From: Flavobacteriales bacterium
GTDB lineage: Bacteria > Bacteroidota > Bacteroidia > Flavobacteriales > Schleiferiaceae
Assembly (NCBI GenBank): GCA_002707525.1
Contig: PAND01000023.1
Location: 1 to 40,660, forward strand
DNA: 40,660 bases
Direction: 5' to 3'
Part shown: positions 18,883 through 26,596 of the stretch, piece after piece
Numbering within the stretch: the first letter of the stretch is position 1
Layout of the letters: each line of letters begins with the position of its first letter
Translations under genes and position numbers: made by a program
The notes under the pieces: generated by a model
The model's database searches: none
What the model was told of the DNA's origin: nothing
What the model saw: the letters and a program-made list of their open reading frames with translations, nothing else

Positions 18883-20058
18883 TTATACAAAGGCATTTTC
18901 TCCAGTAATGTCTAATCCGGTAATCAATAAGTGAATATCATGCGTGCCTTCATAAGTCACTACAGACTCCAAATTCATCATGTGTCGCATGATGGAAAAA
19001 TCTCCAGTAATCCCCATTCCACCTAACATTTGACGCGCGTCACGCGCTATTTTTAAGGCTACATCAACATTATTTCTCTTGGCCATAGATATTTGCGGAG
19101 AGGTGGCTTTTCCCTCATTTTTAAGAATCCCTAAACGCCAAGTTAATAATTGAGCTTTAGTAATTTCTGTGATCATCTCTGCCAGCTTCTTTTGTTGCAA
19201 TTGAAAGCCGGCTATTGGCCTCCCAAACTGAATTCTTTCCTTCGAATAGCGAAGTGCCGTGTCATAGCAATCCATTGCTGCACCAAGGGCGCCCCATGCT
19301 ATACCAAAACGAGCGCTATCTAGACAAGATAAAGGAGCACCTAAACCGTCACGACCTGGAAGAATATTGGTCTTGGGTATGCGTACATTGTCAAATACAA
19401 GTTCACCTGTTGAAGACGCACGAAGTGACCATTTATTATGGGTTTCTGGAGTTGTAAAACCTTCCATTCCGCGCTCTACAATTACCCCTTTAATTCTACC
19501 CGATTCATTTTTAGCCCAAACTACAGCAACATCACAAAAAGGTGAATTGGAAATCCACATTTTAGCTCCATTTAAAATGATATGATCGCCATCTTCGGTG
19601 AAATTAGTTGTCATCCCACCTGGGTTGGAACCAAAATTTGGCTCAGTTAAACCAAAGGAACCAAGGAATTCTCCAGTTGCTAATTTTGGAAGGAAACGCT
19701 TTTTCTGTTCCTCGCTGCCGTATGCGAAAATTGGAAACATCACTAAAGAACTCTGCACAGAACAAGTGGAGCGAATTCCAGAATCTCCACGCTCAACTTC
19801 CTGCATCATTAGACCATAGCTTATATGGTCTAAGCCAGCTCCGCCGTATTCTTGAGGAATGTAGGGGCCAAAAAGACCTACCTCACCCATTTCTTTCACA
19901 AGATGCTCGGGAAAAGCAGCACGTTGTGCGAAATCCTCTATAATTGGGCTAACACTTCGTTTAACCCATTCACGAGTTGAATCGCGAATCATTTTGTGCT
20001 CTTCGCTTAGTAATTCATCTAACTGATAGTAGTCCGGGTGTTGGAATAAATCTGTCAT
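18883..20058 (-). CDS. Acyl-CoA dehydrogenase, glutaryl-CoA dehydrogenase type
   Basis: FAD enzyme that oxidises acyl-CoA at the alpha-beta bond and passes electrons to ETF. The three acyl-CoA dehydrogenase domains are all present: GLFGPYIPQEYGGAGLD, SFGLTEPNFGSNPGGM (FAD/substrate), NGAKMWISNSPFCDV, and the C-terminal YEGTHDIHLLITGLDITG with the catalytic Glu near residue 370. The YEGTHDIH block is typical of glutaryl-CoA dehydrogenases (lysine/tryptophan breakdown), which also decarboxylate; the assignment to glutaryl-CoA is inferred from this similarity. I chose the ATG at 20058 (MTDLFQHPDYYQL); a GTG 36 bases upstream would add an unlikely basic leader. Stand-alone gene; etfBA lies 13 kb to the left. 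Confidence 0.9.
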   Translation of the reverse strand: MTDLFQHPDYYQLDELLSEEHKMIRDSTREWVKRSVSPIIEDFAQRAAFPEHLVKEMGEVGLFGPYIPQEYGGAGLDHISYGLMMQEVERGDSGIRSTCSVQSSLVMFPIFAYGSEEQKKRFLPKLATGEFLGSFGLTEPNFGSNPGGMTTNFTEDGDHIILNGAKMWISNSPFCDVAVVWAKNESGRIKGVIVERGMEGFTTPETHNKWSLRASSTGELVFDNVRIPKTNILPGRDGLGAPLSCLDSARFGIAWGALGAAMDCYDTALRYSKERIQFGRPIAGFQLQQKKLAEMITEITKAQLLTWRLGILKNEGKATSPQISMAKRNNVDVALKIARDARQMLGGMGITGDFSIMRHMMNLESVVTYEGTHDIHLLITGLDITGENAFV

Positions 20059-20158
20059 TTTTTGTTTCTGTTTGAGTGGTGTGAAAATAAACACAAAAGA
20101 ATAATTATTGTTATAAATTGAACCAAGAGTTTTACTTGTTCCTTAAACCATACATCAA

Positions 20159-20956
20159 ATGAAAAAAACGTTCTTTATTCTAGCCTTCCTTGGCATCTCA
20201 ACTTATTCTTACACCTATAGCGGCGGTGCACCCAGTGCCAGCAGCGGCTCACCTGGTGATAACGGTCAGACCTGTTCTTCTGCCTACTGCCATGGAGGAG
20301 GAAGTGCCACTGGCAACGAAGTCATAGCCATCACCGCTCCAACGGACAGTATTTACGACGGTTTGTCCATGACCATTACCCTTGGAGTGAAACCCAATGG
20401 GTCTTCCACCAAGGTAGGTTTTATGGCTAGTGTTGAAGATGCTAGCGGCAATCAATTAGCTACCTCAAGCCCGGGAACAGGGGCTAAAAATGTGGGCGAC
20501 TACATCACTCACACTAACAGCGGTACCTCCGTTTCAAACGACAGTATTTTTTGGACGTTTGATGTAGACGGAACAACCTTTCCTGACAGTGTTACGGTAT
20601 ATGCTGCCGTAAACTTTACTAATGGCAATAGCCAAGCTTCAGGTGATTATGTAGTAACGACTTCAAAAACACTTTATAAAGGAGGAGGTGCTCCTTTTGA
20701 ACTCACAGAATCTGCAATACAAGCTCTGAAGGTGTGGCCAAATCCAGCAAAAAATTTACTCACTATTAGCAGTCCAGATCTAGCGGAGGTTCGCCTGTAC
20801 AATACGCTTGGCAGATTTTTAGACCTAGACTTTTATTCAAGTGTTCAGGATAACGTTATTCAGTTAGATGTTAGTAGCCTTCCAAGCGGAGCCTATATTC
20901 TTCAAGCTGTAAATTCTCAAGGCATCGTTCAAATGAAGCACGTCCTTTTGCAGTAA
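20159..20956 (+). CDS. T9SS-exported protein with choice-of-anchor V (Reeler-like) domain
   Basis: Secreted protein of 265 residues. A signal peptide (about 1-20) precedes SGGAPSASSGSPGDNGQTCS and CHGG, the standard start of choice-of-anchor V proteins; the two Cys and the His (CSSAYCHGG) resemble an abbreviated metal- or heme-binding site but are not a CxxCH motif. A beta-sandwich of about 120 residues follows. The last 75 residues are a type A T9SS sorting domain (VWPNPAKNLLTI, LYNTLGRFL, LPSGAYILQAV, ending MKHVLLQ). The ligand is unknown. DUF4271 begins 13 bases after its stop. Confidence 0.85.
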   Translation: MKKTFFILAFLGISTYSYTYSGGAPSASSGSPGDNGQTCSSAYCHGGGSATGNEVIAITAPTDSIYDGLSMTITLGVKPNGSSTKVGFMASVEDASGNQLATSSPGTGAKNVGDYITHTNSGTSVSNDSIFWTFDVDGTTFPDSVTVYAAVNFTNGNSQASGDYVVTTSKTLYKGGGAPFELTESAIQALKVWPNPAKNLLTISSPDLAEVRLYNTLGRFLDLDFYSSVQDNVIQLDVSSLPSGAYILQAVNSQGIVQMKHVLLQ

Positions 20957-20969
20957 CTTTACGTCCTGA

Positions 20970-21536
20970 ATGGACTTAAAATGGTTGATTATTGTATTCA
21001 TAGGAGTGCTCGGAGTGTTTCGAGGTGCATATCCTTTGGGGTTTAAACATTGGTCTACTTTACAGTTTAAGGAATTTGAAGGCAGTGGAGGAATTGGTAA
21101 ACTCCTATTTTCTTTGATTCTGTGTGCAAGCTTTTCTTTAATTGTCTCTTTTGCCGTTGATATAGACTTAAACCCATGGCTTTGCATGGGAGCCGTTCTT
21201 TCGCTTTTGTTTTTTAGAATAACAGGTACCTTACTTTTGAGCGCATTGTTTTCTCTTCGAATGGGAGTACCTAAATTCCATTCAACCCAAGGGTTTTTAG
21301 TTGCTAGTTTTACCTATGCATCAATAGCTGTGGGGATTCTCGTTAATTTACTTGTATTCCATGGAAGCAGTCAGGTAAACTTTTACATTATTGTTGCTGG
21401 ACATGTACTTGGATTATTCTGCCATGTAGTTACCAGCCCGACTCTGCAAAATATCGACAATATGGGGAGTCGTTTTTATTCGATTTTGTACCTTTGCACG
21501 CTCGAACTAGTATTAATTTTTTCGTTCGTCAACTAA
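20970..21536 (+). CDS. DUF4271 membrane protein
   Basis: Polytopic membrane protein of 188 residues with about five hydrophobic helices (about 4-18, 44-62, 70-92, 107-128, 135-155, plus a C-terminal segment). It matches the DUF4271 family, known in Bacteroidota as a neighbour of hemD; the function is unknown. The gene is followed five bases after its stop by the hemD start, so a link to haem synthesis or membrane association of HemD is suggested only by position. Confidence 0.75.
   Translation: MDLKWLIIVFIGVLGVFRGAYPLGFKHWSTLQFKEFEGSGGIGKLLFSLILCASFSLIVSFAVDIDLNPWLCMGAVLSLLFFRITGTLLLSALFSLRMGVPKFHSTQGFLVASFTYASIAVGILVNLLVFHGSSQVNFYIIVAGHVLGLFCHVVTSPTLQNIDNMGSRFYSILYLCTLELVLIFSFVN
21489..21496 (+). 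promoter_or_regulatory. Possible internal promoter for hemD
   Basis: TACCTTTG, followed by CACG, is a perfect TAnnTTTG box inside the 3' end of the DUF4271 gene, about 46 bases before the hemD ATG. No -33 TTG was found at the expected distance, so it may be a chance match in coding DNA. Confidence 0.35.
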
Positions 21537-21541
21537 CACAC

Positions 21542-22303
21542 ATGGCAGAAAGGCAAACTAAAGTAAAGTCGATTTTGGTGTCACAACCAGAGCCTACTAC
21601 CGAATCACACCCTTTTTTCACTTTAGCTGAAAAACACAAAGTAGACGTAGATTTTCGTTCATTCATTCACGTAGAAGGAGTCACGGCATCTAACTTTCGT
21701 AAGGACAAAATTCAGATTAGAGAATACAGAAATGTTATTCTTACTTCCAAAAACGCAGTAGATCATTACTTCAGGATGTGTGAAGAAATGCGTGTTCAAA
21801 TTAGCCCTGATACACGCTACTTCTGTATTTCTGAGGCAATCGCATATTATTTACAGAAATACGTGGTATACCGCAAGCGTAAAATTTATCACGGCAATCT
21901 GAAAATTGAAGAATTGATTCCAACATTGAAGAAGTTCAAGAACGAAAAGTTTTTGATGCCTTCCTCTAATAGCTTAAAGCCTTCTATTCCACAGGCGCTG
22001 GAAGAAGCAAATATAGAGTATACAAGGGCTATTTTATTCAATACCGTTGTTAGCGATTTGAGCAATTTGGAGGATGTCTTTTACGACGTATTAGTGTTCT
22101 TTTCGCCATCTGGAATTAAGAGTTTATATGAAAACTTCCCAGACTTCAAGCAGAACAATACGCGCTTGGCTTGTTTTGGACCCACTACTCAAAAAGAAGC
22201 AGAAACTAACGGTCTAATTGTGGATATTCCAGCACCTACGCCGGATGCACCATCAATGACTAAGGCAATTAGCGACTACATGAAAGTAGCTAATAAAAAG
22301 TAA
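21542..22303 (+). CDS. hemD: Uroporphyrinogen-III synthase
   Basis: Closes hydroxymethylbilane to uroporphyrinogen III in the pathway to haem and sirohaem. The family is poorly conserved, but the Bacteroidota version is recognisable: VKSILVSQPEP near the N-terminus, then KHKVDVDFRSFIHVEGVTAS, NVILTSKNAVDHYF, FLMPSSNSLKPSIPQAL, and the C-terminal DVLVFFSPSGIKSLYENFP with RLACFGPTTQKEAETNGL. The start was set at ATG 21542 (MAERQTKVKSIL), just after the DUF4271 stop; the upstream ATG at 21494 lies inside that gene. 253 residues. A strong terminator follows. Confidence 0.9.
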   Translation: MAERQTKVKSILVSQPEPTTESHPFFTLAEKHKVDVDFRSFIHVEGVTASNFRKDKIQIREYRNVILTSKNAVDHYFRMCEEMRVQISPDTRYFCISEAIAYYLQKYVVYRKRKIYHGNLKIEELIPTLKKFKNEKFLMPSSNSLKPSIPQALEEANIEYTRAILFNTVVSDLSNLEDVFYDVLVFFSPSGIKSLYENFPDFKQNNTRLACFGPTTQKEAETNGLIVDIPAPTPDAPSMTKAISDYMKVANKK

Positions 22304-22312
22304 GATATATTG

Positions 22313-22320
22313 TAAATTTA
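22313..22320 (+). promoter_or_regulatory. Weak rnpA promoter candidate
   Basis: TAAATTTA differs from TAnnTTTG at the last base. It lies immediately before the hemD terminator hairpin, so a transcript from here would start within the first arm of that hairpin and reach the rnpA ATG about 25 bases later. No clear -33 box was seen. Confidence 0.3.
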
Positions 22321-22322
22321 GG

Positions 22323-22349
22323 GCCCGGCGCGTGCGCCGGGCTTTTTTT
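22323..22349 (+). terminator. Intrinsic terminator of hemD
   Basis: A very stable GC stem (GCCCGGCG / CGCCGGGC with a four-base loop, 22323-22342) is followed by seven T that end exactly at the rnpA ATG. This separates hemD from the rnpA operon. Confidence 0.95.
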
Positions 22350-22739
22350 ATGCGTTACAGTTTTCCCAAAAAAGAACATTTGACAAAGAAGGAGCACTTT
22401 GATGAGTTGCACTCGGCAGGTCGTGGCGTAAAGTCTTTCCCGTTCTCCTTACGATACATAGAAGCTGAATTAGAACCGGGATTGCAGCGAAAAGTAGCCA
22501 TATTGGCACCAAAGCGAGGTCTTAAGAAGGCAGTAGATCGCAATAAAATGAAACGGCAAATGCGTGAACTGTATAGATTGAATAAACCCGCGATTTTTAA
22601 TAGTGGAAGGAGTGAAATTTGGTCGTTGCGTTACCTAGGAAATAGGCTAAACGACTATGCTTTTCTTCAAGCAGGTTATTTACAGCTGCTTGAGGCCTAT
22701 GAAAAACAAAGAAAAAAGGAATTGAACCATGAAGAATAG
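22350..22739 (+). CDS. rnpA: Ribonuclease P protein component
   Basis: Protein subunit of RNase P, which helps the RNA subunit trim tRNA 5' leaders. The signature basic motif VDRNKMKRQMRELYRL (about 67-82) is clear, preceded by RKVAILAPKRGLKKA, and the N-terminal PKKEHLTKKEHFDEL is normal for the clade. The start at ATG 22350 gives 129 residues; an upstream GTG lies inside the terminator hairpin and is rejected. The 3' end overlaps the S41 protease start by 11 bases. rpmH is not adjacent, unlike the common dnaA-rpmH-rnpA layout. Confidence 0.93.
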   Translation: MRYSFPKKEHLTKKEHFDELHSAGRGVKSFPFSLRYIEAELEPGLQRKVAILAPKRGLKKAVDRNKMKRQMRELYRLNKPAIFNSGRSEIWSLRYLGNRLNDYAFLQAGYLQLLEAYEKQRKKELNHEE

Positions 22740-24345
22740 ATTTTCCCTTTGGATAGTAATTGTGGGTGCTGCTTTGTTAATGAGCGCCTCTACAGATGAT
22801 GCCTTTGAGACGAGTAAACAATTGGAGGTGTTTACAGCAGTATTAAAACAAGTACAAACGAGCTATGTAGAAGATGTTGGTGCGGAACAGGCCGTTGGGT
22901 CTGCTATCAAAGGGATGCTAAAGGAATTGGACCCATATACGGTCTATTACCCCGAAGATCAAATAGAAGATGTACGATTACTTCAAACAGGAGAATACGG
23001 TGGCATTGGCTGTATCATACAAAAGATTGAAAGAGCCATTTATATCTCTGACCTCAACAATATTGGTCCTGCTAAAAAAGCAGGAATCCAGGTTGGAGAT
23101 ATTCTGAAAAAAGTAGACGATACCAAAATTGGCGATTTTTCTATTTCCGAAGTGAGTTCCCTTTTAAAAGGCACGCCAGATAGTGAGGTCAAAGTGGTCA
23201 TAGAACGCGGCGGAAATGAACTGGATTTTGTTTTCAACCGGGCAAATATTAAAACGAAGGCTGTCCCCTTTTATGGCATGAGAAAGGATGGAATTGGCTA
23301 TTTGTATTTAGATGGTTTCACTGCATCTGCGGCGTCAGAGGTGCGTAATGCGCTGCTTGAACTGAAAAAGGAAGACCCCAAAGGAATTATTTTTGACCTC
23401 AGAGGAAATGGAGGCGGTTTGTTGATGGCTGCTGTAAAAATTGTAAGCTATTTCAGCGATACCAAAGATACCATAGTCAGTACTCGCGGGCGCAGCGGAA
23501 AGATTCAAGATGTTTATTACAAAACGGGCAAGTCCCTCTTTACCGATCTTCCATTGGCTGTGCTTGTGGATGAACGTAGTGCATCTGCTAGTGAAATTGT
23601 AGCCGGTGCTATTCAGGATTTAGACCGGGGTGTGGTTCTTGGGCAAAAAAGCTTTGGAAAGGGGCTCGTGCAGCAGATTAGGCAGTTGCCTTTTGGAGCG
23701 CAAATGAAAGTGACTGTAGCAAAATACTACACACCATCCGGGCGCTGCATCCAAAAGGTTAATTATAACAGAGATGAAAACGGCAAACGCACAGCAAAAG
23801 CAGCTCAACAGCAATTTGCTACACATAATGGAAGACCTGTAGTAGACGGAGACGGTGTTCACCCAGACTCTACGTTGACAGACGAATATTACCCGGAATT
23901 TGTAGCTGCCATGGGTGCTAAAGGACTTGATTTGAAATTTGCCGCTACTGTTCTTAAAGAAATGGAAACAGCAGAACCTGAATCATTCATACTTAGTGAT
24001 TCTCAATGGAATAATTTTGAAGGCTTTCTAAAAACAAATGATTTTACATTTGAGAGCTTAGGTGAACGCAGGTTAAAGAAATTGAGTGAGGCAACTGCCC
24101 AATTAGACTATTTAGAAAATGAGGATATAGCAATCCTACTAGATAAAGTAAAAGAGCGGAAAGGTCTGGTGCTACAAGATCAACACATTGAAATTAAAGA
24201 GTATCTGGAAGACTTTTTAGTGCAAAAGCATTTTGGAATTGAAGGTACCCTTGCACGAGGCCTTCAAAATGATATTCAAATTAACACCGCGGCAAGTATT
24301 CTTTTGAATGAAGATACGATGAACGAGCTGTTGGGCGTTAAGTAA
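22729..24345 (+). CDS. S41 family C-terminal processing peptidase
   Basis: Periplasmic or membrane-tethered serine protease of the CtpA/Tsp family, 538 residues. An N-terminal hydrophobic segment (about 5-20) is a signal or anchor. A PDZ domain spans about 85-170 (GEYGGIGCIIQ, GPAKKAGIQVGDILKKVDD). The catalytic domain has GYLYLDGF, IIFDLRGNGGGLL, the active-site serine in the SASASEIVAG block (about 284-293), and the general-base lysine in GQKSFGKGLVQQ (about 305-316). After the catalytic domain, about 150 residues form a helical C-terminal region. It overlaps rnpA and is followed by the ligase-like gene after three bases. Substrates cannot be inferred. Confidence 0.94.
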   Translation: MKNRFSLWIVIVGAALLMSASTDDAFETSKQLEVFTAVLKQVQTSYVEDVGAEQAVGSAIKGMLKELDPYTVYYPEDQIEDVRLLQTGEYGGIGCIIQKIERAIYISDLNNIGPAKKAGIQVGDILKKVDDTKIGDFSISEVSSLLKGTPDSEVKVVIERGGNELDFVFNRANIKTKAVPFYGMRKDGIGYLYLDGFTASAASEVRNALLELKKEDPKGIIFDLRGNGGGLLMAAVKIVSYFSDTKDTIVSTRGRSGKIQDVYYKTGKSLFTDLPLAVLVDERSASASEIVAGAIQDLDRGVVLGQKSFGKGLVQQIRQLPFGAQMKVTVAKYYTPSGRCIQKVNYNRDENGKRTAKAAQQQFATHNGRPVVDGDGVHPDSTLTDEYYPEFVAAMGAKGLDLKFAATVLKEMETAEPESFILSDSQWNNFEGFLKTNDFTFESLGERRLKKLSEATAQLDYLENEDIAILLDKVKERKGLVLQDQHIEIKEYLEDFLVQKHFGIEGTLARGLQNDIQINTAASILLNEDTMNELLGVK

Positions 24346-24348
24346 TCC

Positions 24349-25557
24349 ATGATAAAGCAAAGTTCTTATTTGCACTATACAGGCGCAGCTGGTGCAGCTT
24401 TATTGCCCTTCGCCTTACTTTGGCTCAGTCCCGTCTATGGTTTAATCCTTATGGCAATTGGCGTCCTATTAGCAGATACCAAGAATGTTCGCCTAGCACC
24501 GATTGTATTATTTCTAGCCTTCGCTATTTGGCAAGTGTTAAGCATTATTTGGAGCGGATACAGGCAGGCAGGATGGGCGGACCTTGTTATGGTATTGCCC
24601 ATTGCTGTCATGGGTGTTTTGATGCATTCTGTTCATCTAAAGAATGCCAATATATGGGTGGAGCGATGGATGGAAACTTTTGCTTGGGCGACTGTTTTGG
24701 CTTGGACTATCATCTTTTGTAAGAGCCTCTATTTAAACGGTTGGGTCAATTATAAAGATTTTGAACTTGGTGGTCGCCTAGGCCTGCATTTTCAAAGTCT
24801 ATACATCTTCCTGGCAGCCTTGATTCTAGAGCGCAAAATTTGGCGTAATACCTATGGACTCAGCCTAATGAGGGCGACGGCTGTACTTTGGTTGTTGTTG
24901 GGGATTATTGTGTTGAGTTCGAGAATTCACTTGCTCTTGGTTCCCATTGCTCTTGTAGCTCGATTTATAGAAATCGGTAACCACAACAAAAAGCAGCGCA
25001 AAAAGACGATCTTTTTAGCTGTTGCATCCCTTGCCGCCGGCGCTCTTTTAATTACTGCACTGCCGGGACCTCGCGGAAGAATGATAGACCTGCGCAATGA
25101 AGTCCGAAGTCTTCAAGGCAAAGTGGACGGTAAACAGACGAATCATAGAGTTTTTATTTGGCAAGCGGGCGGTGAAATTATTTCGAACCACCCATGGATA
25201 GGTATTGGAAATGGCGCTGGAGAAATGGAATTACATGAAAACCTAAGCGCGCTAGAAGCCACCTTTTACCGTGGTAAGGAACCCTACAGGCTGGATGAAT
25301 TCATGTACGATTTCCACTGTATTTGGATTCAAAGTTGGGTAGAAGGCGGCATAGTTGCAGTGTTCCTTCTTCTTGGAATCTTTATTTGGGGCATCGCAAG
25401 CAGCACCGGTGCCTTGCGCTATGCTTGGCTTGCAATATTAATTAGCGGTACCACTGAGAGTTTATTAGACAAGCAGGCTGGCGCTTTGCTTATCACTTTT
25501 TTGGTAGGTCTTACTGCCCTTCAATCCTTGAGAGAAGAAAGGGAGCTACCTTCCTGA
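24349..25557 (+). CDS. O-antigen ligase/polymerase-like membrane protein
   Basis: Polytopic protein of 402 residues with about ten hydrophobic helices. The large periplasmic loop (about 245-325) ends in NHRVFIWQAGGEIISNHPWIGIGNGAGE, the Wzy_C/WaaL-type pattern (PF04932). Proteins of this fold join or polymerise surface glycans on the periplasmic side; the motif cannot tell ligase from polymerase, and no glycan-synthesis genes are nearby. Third gene of the rnpA-S41 operon. It ends 28 bases from the convergent SPFH gene, with no visible terminator between them. Confidence 0.8.
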   Translation: MIKQSSYLHYTGAAGAALLPFALLWLSPVYGLILMAIGVLLADTKNVRLAPIVLFLAFAIWQVLSIIWSGYRQAGWADLVMVLPIAVMGVLMHSVHLKNANIWVERWMETFAWATVLAWTIIFCKSLYLNGWVNYKDFELGGRLGLHFQSLYIFLAALILERKIWRNTYGLSLMRATAVLWLLLGIIVLSSRIHLLLVPIALVARFIEIGNHNKKQRKKTIFLAVASLAAGALLITALPGPRGRMIDLRNEVRSLQGKVDGKQTNHRVFIWQAGGEIISNHPWIGIGNGAGEMELHENLSALEATFYRGKEPYRLDEFMYDFHCIWIQSWVEGGIVAVFLLLGIFIWGIASSTGALRYAWLAILISGTTESLLDKQAGALLITFLVGLTALQSLREERELPS

Positions 25558-25585
25558 TCTCATTTATCACCTTTATTCGAAAGCA

Positions 25586-26518
25586 TTAGACATCCTTAGG
25601 CGCTTTTTCTTTGGCTTCTTTGAGCATTTCAACACCAAGTAAACCAGATTGAATCTGCGTTTGTAAATCTCCCACAGTGCCAGGGGAATAAGGCATGAAT
25701 ATGGTACTTACATTATTATCAGCTAAACGGCCTATAGTATCGTAATGCTGGGTCATAAAGAGCATGTTCATCACATGTTGTCCTGTGGTACCTTCTTCCA
25801 TAGCACCGCGCACTTCCTCTACAGATTGCTTTAATCCGTTGGCAATAGCTATTCGCTGATTCGCTATCCCCTCACCTTGCAGCTTCTTGCTCTCTGCTTC
25901 TGCTTCTGCCGCTGCAACAACCTTAATTTTTTCTGCCGCTGCATATTCTTTTGCTGCTTCCTTTAAGCGTTTAGCGGCATTTATCTCATTCATGGAATTC
26001 TTGACTTTAGAATCAGGATCAATATCCGTAACCAGTGCTTTTACAATTTCATACCCAAAGCCAGAAATGGTTTCGGCTAATTCACTCTGAACGGCAACAG
26101 CAATCTTATCCTTTTCACTAAAGACATCATCCAAAATGAGTTTTGGAACCTCTGAACGAATGGAGTCAAATACATAAGACTGAATCTGAGCTTCCGGATT
26201 GTCAAATTGATAAAATGCTTTACGAATACCATCGGAATTATTAGTCACGTAATATTGGACAGATACAATGAGATTGACAAATACATCATCCTTAGTTTTA
26301 GTTTCAATATTTACAGGTAGTTCGCGGACACGAAGGTTAACCATTCCCGATTGTTGATCAATTAGTGGAATCTTGAATTGAAGGCCACTCTGTGCAATAC
26401 GCTGGAATTTTCCCAATCGTTCAATAACAATTGCGGTTTTCTGTTTTACGGTGAAAACAGATTTATACGCCAAATAAACCAACACAAGTGTTGAAAGAGG
26501 AATGATAATGTAATCCAT
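25586..26518 (-). CDS. SPFH/Band 7 membrane scaffold protein
   Basis: Stomatin-like protein of 310 residues, expected to form oligomeric membrane-associated cages or microdomains. One N-terminal transmembrane helix (about 3-19) is followed by the SPFH domain (VKQKTAIVIERLGKFQRIAQSGLQFKIPLIDQ, NIETKTKDDVFVNL, SELAETISGFGYEIVKALVTDIDPD), then a long Ala/Glu/Lys coiled coil (about 170-215, AKEYAAAEKIKVVAAAEAEA) and a C-terminal tail. The NfeD partner protein often found beside stomatins is absent here. Its partner protease, if any, is not evident. Confidence 0.93.
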   Translation of the reverse strand: MDYIIIPLSTLVLVYLAYKSVFTVKQKTAIVIERLGKFQRIAQSGLQFKIPLIDQQSGMVNLRVRELPVNIETKTKDDVFVNLIVSVQYYVTNNSDGIRKAFYQFDNPEAQIQSYVFDSIRSEVPKLILDDVFSEKDKIAVAVQSELAETISGFGYEIVKALVTDIDPDSKVKNSMNEINAAKRLKEAAKEYAAAEKIKVVAAAEAEAESKKLQGEGIANQRIAIANGLKQSVEEVRGAMEEGTTGQHVMNMLFMTQHYDTIGRLADNNVSTIFMPYSPGTVGDLQTQIQSGLLGVEMLKEAKEKAPKDV

Positions 26519-26596
26519 GAAGCTTAATTTTTAGAATATTGATAGAGGGAAAATACAATGTTTTCTCGTGTTCCAAAGATTCTAAAAAGTAAAAAA

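Noticed and set aside
18883-20094. GTG start at 20094 for the acyl-CoA dehydrogenase.
   Set aside because: It adds MFIFTPLKQKQK, which is unlike the family; ATG 20058 gives the normal start.
22332-22349. GTG start for rnpA at 22332.
   Set aside because: It lies within the GC hairpin and T-run of the hemD terminator; ATG 22350 gives the normal N-terminus.
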